From an uncultured Collinsella sp. (GTDB taxonomy: Bacteria > Actinomycetota > Coriobacteriia > Coriobacteriales > Coriobacteriaceae): DNA of 16,320 nucleotides. This document shows, piece after piece, positions 5,747-13,983 of this stretch. Below the pieces are notes generated by a model. The model was not told the origin of the DNA. It saw nothing but the letters and a program-made list of their open reading frames with translations, and made no database searches. Positions within the stretch are counted from its first letter, which is position 1. Each line of letters starts with the position of its first letter. The translations under genes and the position numbers were made by a program. The stretch is from positions 1 through 16,320 of the forward strand of contig CABSAN010000050.1 in NCBI GenBank assembly GCA_902475785.1, given 5' to 3'.

Positions 5747-7600
5747 ATGCCGCTTTTCTCGCAACATACCGCCCGGTTCTCGCCGGACGTTCCCTTGGAG
5801 GGCACCAGCTCTCGCGAGCTGCTCAAGCGGTTCCAGCCGCTCGAGACGCTCGCGACCGGCGGTTTTGGCTCCATCGAGATTTGCCGCGACACGCACCTGC
5901 GCCGTCGCGTCGCCATTAAGCGCATCCCCCTTATCAACGGTGCCGGCATGCCCGCCAGCGACATCATGGATGTCCTGCGCGAGGCGCACACTGCCGCCAT
6001 GCTTCAACATCCCAATATCGTGCAGGTCATCGACTTTACGCACGACACAGCCTATGCCTACCTAGTCATGGAGTATGTCGATGGCATGTCGCTGGCCGAG
6101 TTTTTGCACCGCGTGGACGGCCACTCACTTACCTTTGACGAGGCCGCGGCTATTGCCGATGCCCTGGGCCAGGCGCTCACCTTCGCCCATAGTAATGGCG
6201 TACTCCACCTGGACATTAAGCCCGCCAACGTGCTCATCGACCACTCGGGCAATGTAAAGCTCACCGACTTTGGCATGGCGCGACTGTCGTCCGCCGGTGG
6301 CTTTGGCGGCTCACGCGGCGGCACCATCGGCTACATGCCGCCCGAGCAGCTCGATATCGAGACCGGCACGGTCGACGAGCGCGCCGATGTCTTTGCCCTC
6401 GCCTGTGTGATCTACGAGGGCCTGTGCGGCAGCGCTCCCTTTATGGCGGCCACGCCCGCCGACTCGCTCGACCGCATCATCGGCGGCGCCACCTATCCCA
6501 GCGAGCTGATACCACACTTTCCCCCGGGAGCCGAGGCCGCGCTCATGAGCGCGCTCTCCCCCATGCCGCAGGACCGCCCCAACAGCATCGAGGCATTTTG
6601 CGACCAGCTCCTTGCCGGTCTGGGCAGCGTACGCGAGGGCCGTCGCAGCCTGGAGCAAATGGTTGGCGAGCTTTCGGATGACGAGCAGGAGCTCGACGAT
6701 ATCGAGCCGTCGCACTACGAGGACGACGCCATCGAGGTCGACCCCGCACTCGGCTGGGCGGGCACGCGCTGGAGCCATGCGCGCGACTACACCATGCGCG
6801 CTATCTCGGCGCTAACGTGCGGCACCTTTAGCTTTTTGCTGATGCAAACGGCCGGGGTCGCGGCGCTTCCCGGCCTGGTCATTGCGGCCATCGCGATCGG
6901 AGCGGCGGCTGGCCTGGCCCCCCAGATTGGCTCGGCCATCTCGGCTGTGGGCTTTTTGGTGCTCATGGCCAACGCCACCATGCAGGCACAGGGCATCCTG
7001 TCGATGCTGCCCGTCGCGGTGATCTTTGCCGCCGCCATGTCCGGTTGGTGGATCGCCTGGGGTCGCACCGAGACTGCCGCGAGCGCCACGCTCACCTGTG
7101 CACTCGCGCTTGGCTGTCTGACCGGCAATACCTTCCTGGCAGCTGGGGTCGCCGCCGGCGTCGCGTCATTTTGGCTCGGCCCGGCAAGCGCCGCCGCGGC
7201 AACGGGCATGGGCGCGCTTTTTGCCCGTCTGGCCACGGTCGCGCTTTCAGCCGGAGGCGTGCTGGGGCTCGGTAACGTTGCCGCAGCGCTGGGAGACCCG
7301 CCCCTTTGGGCTGCCTTTGTGCTGGTCGCGGCAACTGCCGCAGCGTCATCCGCGCTGCTCAATGCCCATGCCAAGCGTGCCGATCAGAGCTCAAACCTTG
7401 CCGCAATCGCCGCCATCGCTGTCACCGGCATCGGCTGCGCAGCGGCGTCCTGTCTTGCACACCATATGGAAATTGCCAGCCTTGCGGCCGCGGTCGTCGT
7501 CAAGGCGGCGGTTGCGGGAACCCTATCCTCTATAATCGTTGGGATATGCCTATATTTGCTCGGATACCAAAGAACCTATACGGAGAGTGATCTTTCGTGA
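5747..7600 (+). CDS. Ser/Thr protein kinase with polytopic membrane domain
   Basis: A 617-residue Hanks-type kinase. The catalytic domain (about 28-292) shows a glycine loop TGGFGS (37-42), VAIK with K58, the alpha-C glutamate E79, catalytic loop HLDIKPAN with D156 and N161, DFG at 174-176, PPE at 198-200 and DVFALA at 214-219. The catalytic loop is HLD, not HRD, and the first loop glycine is Ala36, so it looks active but does not depend on the usual HRD arginine contact to the activation loop. After an acidic linker (about 305-335, DDEQELDDIE) come many hydrophobic segments from about 350 to 606, roughly eight to ten helices, with no PASTA or other sensor domain. The ATG at 5747 has GAGGG six bases upstream; TTG at 5741 is less likely. 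The stop overlaps the fhaA start in GTGA. Confidence 0.92.
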   Translation: MPLFSQHTARFSPDVPLEGTSSRELLKRFQPLETLATGGFGSIEICRDTHLRRRVAIKRIPLINGAGMPASDIMDVLREAHTAAMLQHPNIVQVIDFTHDTAYAYLVMEYVDGMSLAEFLHRVDGHSLTFDEAAAIADALGQALTFAHSNGVLHLDIKPANVLIDHSGNVKLTDFGMARLSSAGGFGGSRGGTIGYMPPEQLDIETGTVDERADVFALACVIYEGLCGSAPFMAATPADSLDRIIGGATYPSELIPHFPPGAEAALMSALSPMPQDRPNSIEAFCDQLLAGLGSVREGRRSLEQMVGELSDDEQELDDIEPSHYEDDAIEVDPALGWAGTRWSHARDYTMRAISALTCGTFSFLLMQTAGVAALPGLVIAAIAIGAAAGLAPQIGSAISAVGFLVLMANATMQAQGILSMLPVAVIFAAAMSGWWIAWGRTETAASATLTCALALGCLTGNTFLAAGVAAGVASFWLGPASAAAATGMGALFARLATVALSAGGVLGLGNVAAALGDPPLWAAFVLVAATAAASSALLNAHAKRADQSSNLAAIAAIAVTGIGCAAASCLAHHMEIASLAAAVVVKAAVAGTLSSIIVGICLYLLGYQRTYTESDLS

Positions 7601-8610
7601 ACTTCCTGAACATCTTCGAGGACCACGTGGCCGGCATCTTCGGTGCCACCCGTGCCCCGTTCTCCTTTAAGAAGCTTGCCAAGCGGGCCGCTCGCGACAT
7701 GGAGGATCAAACTCTGGTGATCAACGGCGTCAACACGGCGCCGGCACTCTATACCATCCTTATCGCCGCCGACGACGATCCCATGCTCGCCCCGTTCTAC
7801 CCCGAGCTTTCGCGCGAGGTCCGCGAGTTTGTGAAGGCGCAGGCCGAAAAGCGCCGCTATGTCTTTGTCGGCGAGCCCCTCGTGCGTTTTATGATCGATC
7901 CGCAGCTACGCGCCGGCAAGTTCTCGGTCTTTGCCGAGAACGTCGATACCCCCACGCTCGGCCGCCTGTACGAAGAAGAGCGCGCCTATCAAAACGGCCT
8001 GGGCCAGAACAACTCCGCGGCAAGCCGTGCCGCCAGCGCCCCGCGCGCCGGCCAGCAGCAGTTTGCTGCCCCGCAGCAGCAGCGCCCCGCCGCCATGCCC
8101 CAGCAGCAGCCGACGCCTCGCGCCGCCGCTCCCGACCCGCTTGCCGTGGCAGACCCCTTCGCGCCTAGCGTCCCCGACCCCGCCGCAGCACCCATCCCGG
8201 TGCCGCAGACCGTCTCGCGCGACGCGCTTGCCGGCATGGGCGGAGCCGCCGCGACCGGTGCCGCCGTGGGCCTAGGCGCCGCAGCCGGCATCGCCTCCAA
8301 CATGGCGAGCACTCGCGCCCCGCAGCGCCCGCTCGCCCAGCTCGTCGACGTCGTGAGCGGCGAGAGCCATAGCATCACCTCCGCACAGGTGACCATCGGT
8401 CGCGAGCGCTCAGTTTCCGACATTGCCCTGCGCGACCCCAACGTGTCGCGCCGCCACGCCCAGCTCACCTTTACGGGCTCGGATTGGTCGATCGAGGACC
8501 TCAATTCCACCAACGGCACGCTCGTCAACAACCGCCGCATTACGCGCTGCCCGCTGCGCAACGGCGATCTGCTGACGTTTGGCCTGAGCACCTTTGAATT
8601 TAGGGGATAG
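7597..8610 (+). CDS. fhaA: FhaA-like protein: DUF3662 domain plus FHA domain
   Basis: A 337-residue protein with the FhaA layout of actinobacteria. The N-terminal DUF3662 domain (about 1-120) starts MNFLNIFEDHVAGIF. A Gln/Pro/Ala linker (about 138-205) and a Gly/Ala-rich hydrophobic stretch (211-237) follow, then a C-terminal FHA domain (about 246-337) with the phosphothreonine-binding residues GRE (268-270), SRRH (284-287) and NSTNGT (303-308) all present. In mycobacteria FhaA binds phosphorylated wall-synthesis proteins; here the partner is likely a product of this operon phosphorylated by one of the two kinases. It starts with GTG inside the kinase stop (GTGA), with GGAGAG nine bases upstream, so the two are translationally coupled. 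The Gly/Ala stretch is hydrophobic enough to consider a membrane contact, which is not typical of FhaA. Confidence 0.9.
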   Translation: MNFLNIFEDHVAGIFGATRAPFSFKKLAKRAARDMEDQTLVINGVNTAPALYTILIAADDDPMLAPFYPELSREVREFVKAQAEKRRYVFVGEPLVRFMIDPQLRAGKFSVFAENVDTPTLGRLYEEERAYQNGLGQNNSAASRAASAPRAGQQQFAAPQQQRPAAMPQQQPTPRAAAPDPLAVADPFAPSVPDPAAAPIPVPQTVSRDALAGMGGAAATGAAVGLGAAAGIASNMASTRAPQRPLAQLVDVVSGESHSITSAQVTIGRERSVSDIALRDPNVSRRHAQLTFTGSDWSIEDLNSTNGTLVNNRRITRCPLRNGDLLTFGLSTFEFRG

Positions 8611-8616
8611 TCGCTT

Positions 8617-9033
8617 ATGAACATCGATATCGTCCTTTTTGCAGGCCGCATCGTCCTGGTCGCCCTGCTCTATATCTTCCTGTTCGCCGTCATGAAGACC
8701 GGCGTGGGACTTGTGCGCGGACAGCGCCGCGACTCGGCCATTTGGACGATCGATGTGGACAAGGGTCCGCGCGGCATCCGCGGCATCCACGTAGACATGC
8801 TCGGCCCCGTCATCGTCGGCCGCTCGCCGTCTTCGGACATCTGCATCAACGAGCCGTTTGTCTCGGCCTCGCATGCGCGCTTTTCGCTGCAGGGCCCGGC
8901 GCTCATCATCGAGGACCTCAACTCGCTTAACGGCACGCTCGTCAACGGCCGCCAGCTCGTGGAGCCCGCGACGCTGCGTGAGGGCGACGAAGTCCAGATT
9001 GGCGACGTGGTCATGAAGGTGAACCGTCGATGA
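8617..9033 (+). CDS. fhaB: FhaB-like membrane-anchored FHA protein
   Basis: A 138-residue protein with one N-terminal membrane helix (about 5-28) and a C-terminal FHA domain (about 60-136). FHA motifs seen: VGRSPSSDI (67-75), SASHAR (83-88) and NSLNGT (102-107), so phosphothreonine binding should be intact. Mycobacterial FhaB (FipA) has the same short TM-FHA layout and lies between fhaA and pstP, as here. Its likely role is to hold phosphorylated partners at the membrane, near the wall-synthesis enzyme encoded downstream. AGGGG at 8602-8606 gives a good start at 8617, six bases after the fhaA stop. Its own stop overlaps the phosphatase start in ATGA. Confidence 0.9.
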   Translation: MNIDIVLFAGRIVLVALLYIFLFAVMKTGVGLVRGQRRDSAIWTIDVDKGPRGIRGIHVDMLGPVIVGRSPSSDICINEPFVSASHARFSLQGPALIIEDLNSLNGTLVNGRQLVEPATLREGDEVQIGDVVMKVNRR

Positions 9034-10964
9034 TCGACGAGGAGAACAAGTCCGCAACCATGACCGAGGCACCGGCTGCCGCCGTAGCTGCACCGGCCCA
9101 CGCCGCTCCGGCGGACTCCACACCCGTGGAGCCCGAGGACACCGTGTTCTCCCTGCCTCTTTCGCATGTAACGCATGATATTTCGGATCTCGCCGATAAC
9201 GAGGACGAAGAGGATGCCGTAGCGGCGCCCATCGGCGCACATGCTGCGGAACAGCCCACAGCGCCCGAAGCAACCCCGGCGCCGGCTCACTTTGCAGAGC
9301 CCGTCGCCGCGGCAATCAACGAGAGCGCTGCGGTGTTTGCGGCACCCGAGCCCGCCGCGCCGGCGTTTCCCATAGCCCCGGCATCCGAGGTTGCGCCCGC
9401 GTCTACGCCGGCGCCCGAGGCGGGGACATCCCCCGAGGACGGCCCTGCACCCAAGACCCCGCAGCCTGCGCCCGCAAGCGAGTCCGATGCCGTGGCCGAG
9501 CCCGCCGCCCAGTCGCAAAACACGCCCGCGCCGTCGCACTTTGCGACGCCCGAGCCTATAGACGTCAGCCCGCAAGATGACGAGTCGACCGCCCGCGTGT
9601 CCGAGGAGCCCGACTCCCCGGACACCGGCGATTCCGAATCAAACGCCAAGACCGACACCGTCTCTCCCAGTGACACCGCCGAGATCGATGTCGCGGCCGT
9701 GGAGGCAAAGCTCAAAGATCCCGGCTCGACCATGAGCTTTGAGCCGCTGACCGACGAGCGCATCGAGACCGACTCGACCTACGACGCCGGCACCACCACG
9801 CAGCTTATGTGGGGCGCCCGCTCCGACGTCGGATGTGTACGCCCGCACAATGAGGACTCCTATCTGGTGCAGTCGCCGCTCTTTTGCGTATGCGACGGCA
9901 TGGGAGGACACGCCGCCGGCGAGGTGGCATCCTCCATCGCCGTCGAGACCATCGCCAAGACGGCGCCGCAGTCCGCCGACGCCGCGCGCCTGGCCGCAGC
10001 CGTTGAGGCCGCCAACGCCGCCGTGATCGAGGCCGCCCTCAACGGCCTGGGCAAACCCGGCATGGGATGCACGGCCACCTGCGCCTACATCGAAAACGAC
10101 ACGCTCGCCATCGCCCACGTGGGCGACTCGCGCGCCTACCTGCTCCACGAGGGTACGCTCATCCGCGTGACCCGCGACCACTCCTACGTGGAGGAGCTCG
10201 TGGATGCCGGCGAGATTACGGCCGACGAGGCCCGCGTCCACCCCAACCGCTCGGTCATCACCCGCGCGTTGGGATCGGATCCCGCCATGTATGCCGATCA
10301 CTTTACCCTGCACATCGAGGAAGGCGACCGCCTGATTCTGTGCTCCGACGGTCTTTCGAGCATGATTCCCGATAGCGATATCGAGAACATCGCTACGCAG
10401 TCCTCGACCGCACAGATCTGTGTCGACAACTTGGTGGACGCGGCGCTCGCCGCCGGCGGCCACGACAATGTGACCGTGGTGGTGGTCGACCTGGTCGACG
10501 ACGGCGTCATGCGCGAGGCAAAACGCGTCCGACGCCGCAATGTCACCATCGCCGCCGTCTTGGCCCTTGTCTTTGTGCTGGTAGCAGGCATCTGGGCATA
10601 CACGGGCGTCACCGGCTCCTATTACTTGGGAACCTACCACGGCAATGTCGCCGTCTGGCGCGGCCTGCCCGGCAAGACGCTCGGGGTCGAGCTCCACTGG
10701 CTCGAGAGCGAAACCAGCATCAAGCTGTCCGACCTGCCCGAAGACACGCAAAACCGCCTGAAGGCAGGCATTCCGCAAACGAATGTCGACGATGCGCAGG
10801 ACACCATTTCCAAGTACCGCCATCAGATTGACGAGGAGCAGACCCGTCAGGTGATTGACGCGCAAACGATTCGCAACAACACCGATCAGGAATCCACCTC
10901 CGAGTCAGATTCCGAGAAAACCGCCGAACAGTCAGCCGAGGCCGAAGCCTCCGATAAGAATTAG
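9030..10964 (+). CDS. pstP: PP2C-type Ser/Thr phosphatase with long disordered N-terminus and TM anchor
   Basis: A 644-residue metal-dependent phosphatase that should reverse the two kinases of the operon. The PP2C domain spans about 258-490 and keeps the metal-binding motifs: RPHNEDS (271-277), DGMGGH (289-294), GDSRAY (365-370), SDG (439-441) and GGHDN (477-481). A basic RRR anchor and one membrane helix (about 505-525) lead to an outer segment of about 120 residues with an acidic Ser/Glu tail. PstP homologues also have PP2C-TM-outer layout. The unusual part is the first 250 residues: an acidic Ala/Pro/Glu region ahead of the catalytic domain, with a repeated APxHFAxPE-like motif (about 85-91 and 167-175) and several threonines beside acidic residues. 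The ATG (9030) overlaps the fhaB stop and has AAGGTG eight bases upstream, so the extension is translated from the normal start. Confidence 0.92.
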   Translation: MIDEENKSATMTEAPAAAVAAPAHAAPADSTPVEPEDTVFSLPLSHVTHDISDLADNEDEEDAVAAPIGAHAAEQPTAPEATPAPAHFAEPVAAAINESAAVFAAPEPAAPAFPIAPASEVAPASTPAPEAGTSPEDGPAPKTPQPAPASESDAVAEPAAQSQNTPAPSHFATPEPIDVSPQDDESTARVSEEPDSPDTGDSESNAKTDTVSPSDTAEIDVAAVEAKLKDPGSTMSFEPLTDERIETDSTYDAGTTTQLMWGARSDVGCVRPHNEDSYLVQSPLFCVCDGMGGHAAGEVASSIAVETIAKTAPQSADAARLAAAVEAANAAVIEAALNGLGKPGMGCTATCAYIENDTLAIAHVGDSRAYLLHEGTLIRVTRDHSYVEELVDAGEITADEARVHPNRSVITRALGSDPAMYADHFTLHIEEGDRLILCSDGLSSMIPDSDIENIATQSSTAQICVDNLVDAALAAGGHDNVTVVVVDLVDDGVMREAKRVRRRNVTIAAVLALVFVLVAGIWAYTGVTGSYYLGTYHGNVAVWRGLPGKTLGVELHWLESETSIKLSDLPEDTQNRLKAGIPQTNVDDAQDTISKYRHQIDEEQTRQVIDAQTIRNNTDQESTSESDSEKTAEQSAEAEASDKN

Positions 10965-10980
10965 AAAGGGAGTGCCGCTT

Positions 10981-13851
10981 ATGAGTCGCCGCAACACCGA
11001 ACTGCTCTTGCTCATCGCCTCGGCGTTCCCCGTCATCCTGCTCTATGCGATGTACGTGCTCACCGCGGGTGCCACGATTTCCTTTGAGACGCTCGCCGTG
11101 CCGATCGGCCTGTTCGCCGCCTTCGCCGCGGCGCATATCGCCGTGCGCATCCTGGCGCCCGGCGCCGACCCCGCCATCCTGCCCATCGTCTTTGTGCTCT
11201 CGGGCATTGGCATCACATTCGTGACGCGTCTCGCCCCCGCTCTCGCCATCTCGCAGCTCATCATCTTGTTTGTCTCGGTGGCGCTCATGGTGGGAACGCT
11301 CGCGCTGGTCAAGAACCTCGACGTGGTCATGCGCTACAAGTACACCTTTGGCATTATCGGCATCATCCTGCTGATACTGCCGATCTTTATCGGCACCACG
11401 ATCTCGGGTTCCAAGCTGTGGATTCGCATCGCGGGCTTCACCATCCAGCCCGGCGAGTTCGCCAAGGTCTTCATCGTCCTGTTCCTGGCAGGCTATCTGG
11501 CCGAGAACCGCGAGCTGCTCTCCATCTCCAACCGCAAGATCCTGGGCCTCAAGATTCCGCGCTTCCGCCTGCTGCTGCCGCTGTTTGCCGTGTGGGGCGT
11601 GTGCCTGCTCATCGTCGTCTTCGAACGCGACCTGGGCTCGGCCGTCCTGTTCTACACCATCTTTTTGCTGATGCTCTATGTTGCCACGGGACGCTTTTCG
11701 TACGTCATCATCGGTCTTGCGCTGCTGGCCGTTGGAGCCGTGGGCGCCTACAAGTTCCTGTCGCACGTGCAGGTGCGTTTCCAGATTTGGGCCGATCCGT
11801 TTAAGGACGCCCAGGGCCAGGGCTACCAGATCGTACAGTCACTTTACTCGCTGGCTGACGGTGGCCTGGTTGGCGTCGGCATTGGCAACGGCATGGCTAA
11901 CAACATCCCCGTCGTCGAGTCTGACTTTATCTTCTCGGCCATCGGCGAGGAGATGGGCCTTTTGGGCGGCGGCGCCGTGCTCATCCTGTTTATGCTCTTT
12001 GCCGTGCGTGGCCTCACCACGGCTGCCCGCGCTAAATCCGACCTCGCAGCCTTTAGTGCCACGGGCCTTACGGCCGCCATCAGCTTCCAGGCATTCTTAA
12101 TCGTTGGCGGCGTAACCCGCCTGATCCCGCTGACCGGCGTCACCCTGCCCTTTATGAGCCAGGGCGGCTCCTCGCTGCTGGCGAGCTTTATCATCGTCGC
12201 GCTACTGCTGCGCGCCGGTGACGAGGCAACCGGACGCGAAGCCGAGCTCACCGGCACCGGCACCATGGCCGCCATCACCGATGACCAGGTCGCATCCGCC
12301 GCTGCCCCGACCGGTACGCGTTTTGCCAACGCACCTTCCTACGGCCACGGCAACCACTCCGCGGGTTCTCGCATGCGTCGTCGCCTGCTCGACACGCCTG
12401 AGTCCGGCGTGCTCGGCCGCGTGGCACTTGCCAACCGTCTGACTCGTGCCGTGTTTACCTTTACGGCGCTGTTCGCCATCCTTATCGGCAACCTCACCTA
12501 TGTCCAGGTCATCAAGGCGAAGGACTACCAGGACATGCCGACCAACAACCACACCATCGCCCGCTCCAAGTACATCCAGCGTGGCTCCATCATCACGTCC
12601 GACGGTGTGACACTAGCCGAGTCGCTGCAGCAGGAGGACGGCACCTACGCCCGTTCCTACCCCAACGGCAACATGGCCGCGCACGTGGTGGGCTACGTGA
12701 GCCAGCAATACGGCACCGCCGGCATCGAGAGCGTCATGAACGATACGCTCACCGGCTCCAAGGATTACTCAAGCTGGAACAACGCCATCGCGTCGCTCGC
12801 GGGGCAGACCCAGCCGGGCAATACCGCCAAGCTCACCATCGATTCGCGCATCCAGACGGCTGCCGAGCAGGCGCTCAAGGGCTTTAAGGGCGCTGTGGTG
12901 GTCATGGATCCGCGCACCGGTGCGGTCCTCGCGTGCGCGAGCTCGCCCACTTACGACAACACCAACATCGATGCCCTGATGCAGTCGGGCGGTGGCGAGG
13001 ACGGTTCCATGTACGACCGCGCCATGGACGCGCTCTACACCCCGGGCTCGACCTTTAAGGTCGTCACACTCTCCGCAGCGCTCGAAACCGGCACCGCCAG
13101 CCTTACCAGCACGTACCAGGCGCCCGGCTCCATGGATATTGGCAACGCGCCGGTCACCAACTCTGCCAACGAGAGCTACGGCACCATCAGCCTGCAGCAG
13201 GCCTTCGCCGTGTCGTCCAACGTCGTCTTTGGCCAGGTGGCAAACGAGGTCGGTGCCAGCTCACTCGTCCAGTTTGCCAACGCCTTTGGCTACGGTCAAA
13301 AGCTCGGTCAGGATCTGACCACCGCGGCTTCCATCATGGCCGACCCGTCGCTTATGACCGAGTGGGAGACCGCTTGGGCAGGCGCCGGCCAGCCCGTCGG
13401 CATGGACCACACGCCTGGCCCGCAGACCACCGTTATGCAGAATTGCGTGATCGCTGCAGCTATCGCCAACAGCGGCGTAGTCATGGACCCGTTCTTTGTG
13501 TCCCAGATACTCGCCCCGGACGGAACCGTGGTTAAGACCACGCAGTCCCGCTCGCTGGGCCAGGCTGTCAGCTCTGCCACGGCCGACCAGGTCAAGCAGG
13601 CCATGCTCGCTGTCGTCCAGTCCGGTACCGGCACCGATGCCCAGATTCCGGGCGTCAAGGTTGCCGGCAAGACCGGTTCGGCCGAGACCGGCGGCACCAA
13701 CGTCAACTCTATGTTTGTTGGCTTTGCACCTTACGATTCACCCACGGTTGCCATCTCGGTGGCCCTGGAGGATTTCGACAAACACGACGTCGAGGCGGCC
13801 AAGATTGCCGGCATCGTCCTGACCGCGGCGCTCGCCGCACAGGGAGCGTGA
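10981..13851 (+). CDS. FtsW/RodA (SEDS) glycosyltransferase fused to class B penicillin-binding protein
   Basis: One 956-residue frame holds both halves of a wall synthase. Residues 1-412 are a SEDS polymerase of about ten helices, with WIRIAGFTIQPGEFAK (147-162), FERDLGSA (214-221), VESDFIF (312-318; D315 matches the catalytic Asp of RodA) and PLTGVTLPFMSQGGSS (383-398). A polar linker (about 413-487) follows, then a helix (about 488-511) and a class B PBP: dimerisation region with RGSIITSDG (534-542), and a transpeptidase with STFK (690-693, nucleophile S690), SSN (745-747) and KTG (897-899). The enzyme should polymerise lipid II and cross-link the product. The ATG has AAAGGGAG eight bases upstream, 16 bases after the phosphatase stop. 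An internal ATG at 12373 (MRRRLLD, residue 465) could mark the old start of a separate PBP, but no good ribosome-binding site precedes it. In most actinobacteria rodA and pbpA are separate adjacent genes. Confidence 0.95.
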   Translation: MSRRNTELLLLIASAFPVILLYAMYVLTAGATISFETLAVPIGLFAAFAAAHIAVRILAPGADPAILPIVFVLSGIGITFVTRLAPALAISQLIILFVSVALMVGTLALVKNLDVVMRYKYTFGIIGIILLILPIFIGTTISGSKLWIRIAGFTIQPGEFAKVFIVLFLAGYLAENRELLSISNRKILGLKIPRFRLLLPLFAVWGVCLLIVVFERDLGSAVLFYTIFLLMLYVATGRFSYVIIGLALLAVGAVGAYKFLSHVQVRFQIWADPFKDAQGQGYQIVQSLYSLADGGLVGVGIGNGMANNIPVVESDFIFSAIGEEMGLLGGGAVLILFMLFAVRGLTTAARAKSDLAAFSATGLTAAISFQAFLIVGGVTRLIPLTGVTLPFMSQGGSSLLASFIIVALLLRAGDEATGREAELTGTGTMAAITDDQVASAAAPTGTRFANAPSYGHGNHSAGSRMRRRLLDTPESGVLGRVALANRLTRAVFTFTALFAILIGNLTYVQVIKAKDYQDMPTNNHTIARSKYIQRGSIITSDGVTLAESLQQEDGTYARSYPNGNMAAHVVGYVSQQYGTAGIESVMNDTLTGSKDYSSWNNAIASLAGQTQPGNTAKLTIDSRIQTAAEQALKGFKGAVVVMDPRTGAVLACASSPTYDNTNIDALMQSGGGEDGSMYDRAMDALYTPGSTFKVVTLSAALETGTASLTSTYQAPGSMDIGNAPVTNSANESYGTISLQQAFAVSSNVVFGQVANEVGASSLVQFANAFGYGQKLGQDLTTAASIMADPSLMTEWETAWAGAGQPVGMDHTPGPQTTVMQNCVIAAAIANSGVVMDPFFVSQILAPDGTVVKTTQSRSLGQAVSSATADQVKQAMLAVVQSGTGTDAQIPGVKVAGKTGSAETGGTNVNSMFVGFAPYDSPTVAISVALEDFDKHDVEAAKIAGIVLTAALAAQGA

Positions 13852-13983
13852 TGCCCGTGATCAAAGCGGATACTTGGGGCGCGCCGCGGCCGATGAGCTA
13901 GCGGCAACGCGCCACACGGCCCCGGCGGCCACACATTTGGTACTACACACATCGTTGAGCGAATAGTTATGTTAGGAGCAGGA
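13852..13983 (+). other. 132-base gap between the SEDS-PBP gene and pknB
   Basis: This is the only sizeable gap in the six-gene block; all other junctions overlap or are under 20 bases. No terminator hairpin with a T-run is visible. The AGGAG of pknB is at 13974-13978. A weak TTGGTA (13937-13942) could be a -35 with a poor -10 (CGAATA, 17 bases later). pknB may therefore have its own promoter as well as read-through. Confidence 0.35.

Noticed and set aside
9639..10865. 408-residue open frame on the minus strand opposite the phosphatase gene
   Set aside because: Antisense shadow; the plus-strand frame carries all PP2C motifs.
10720..11766. 348-residue Asp/Gln/Arg-rich open frame on the minus strand
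   Set aside because: Runs across the phosphatase/SEDS junction with repetitive composition and no ribosome-binding site; antisense shadow.
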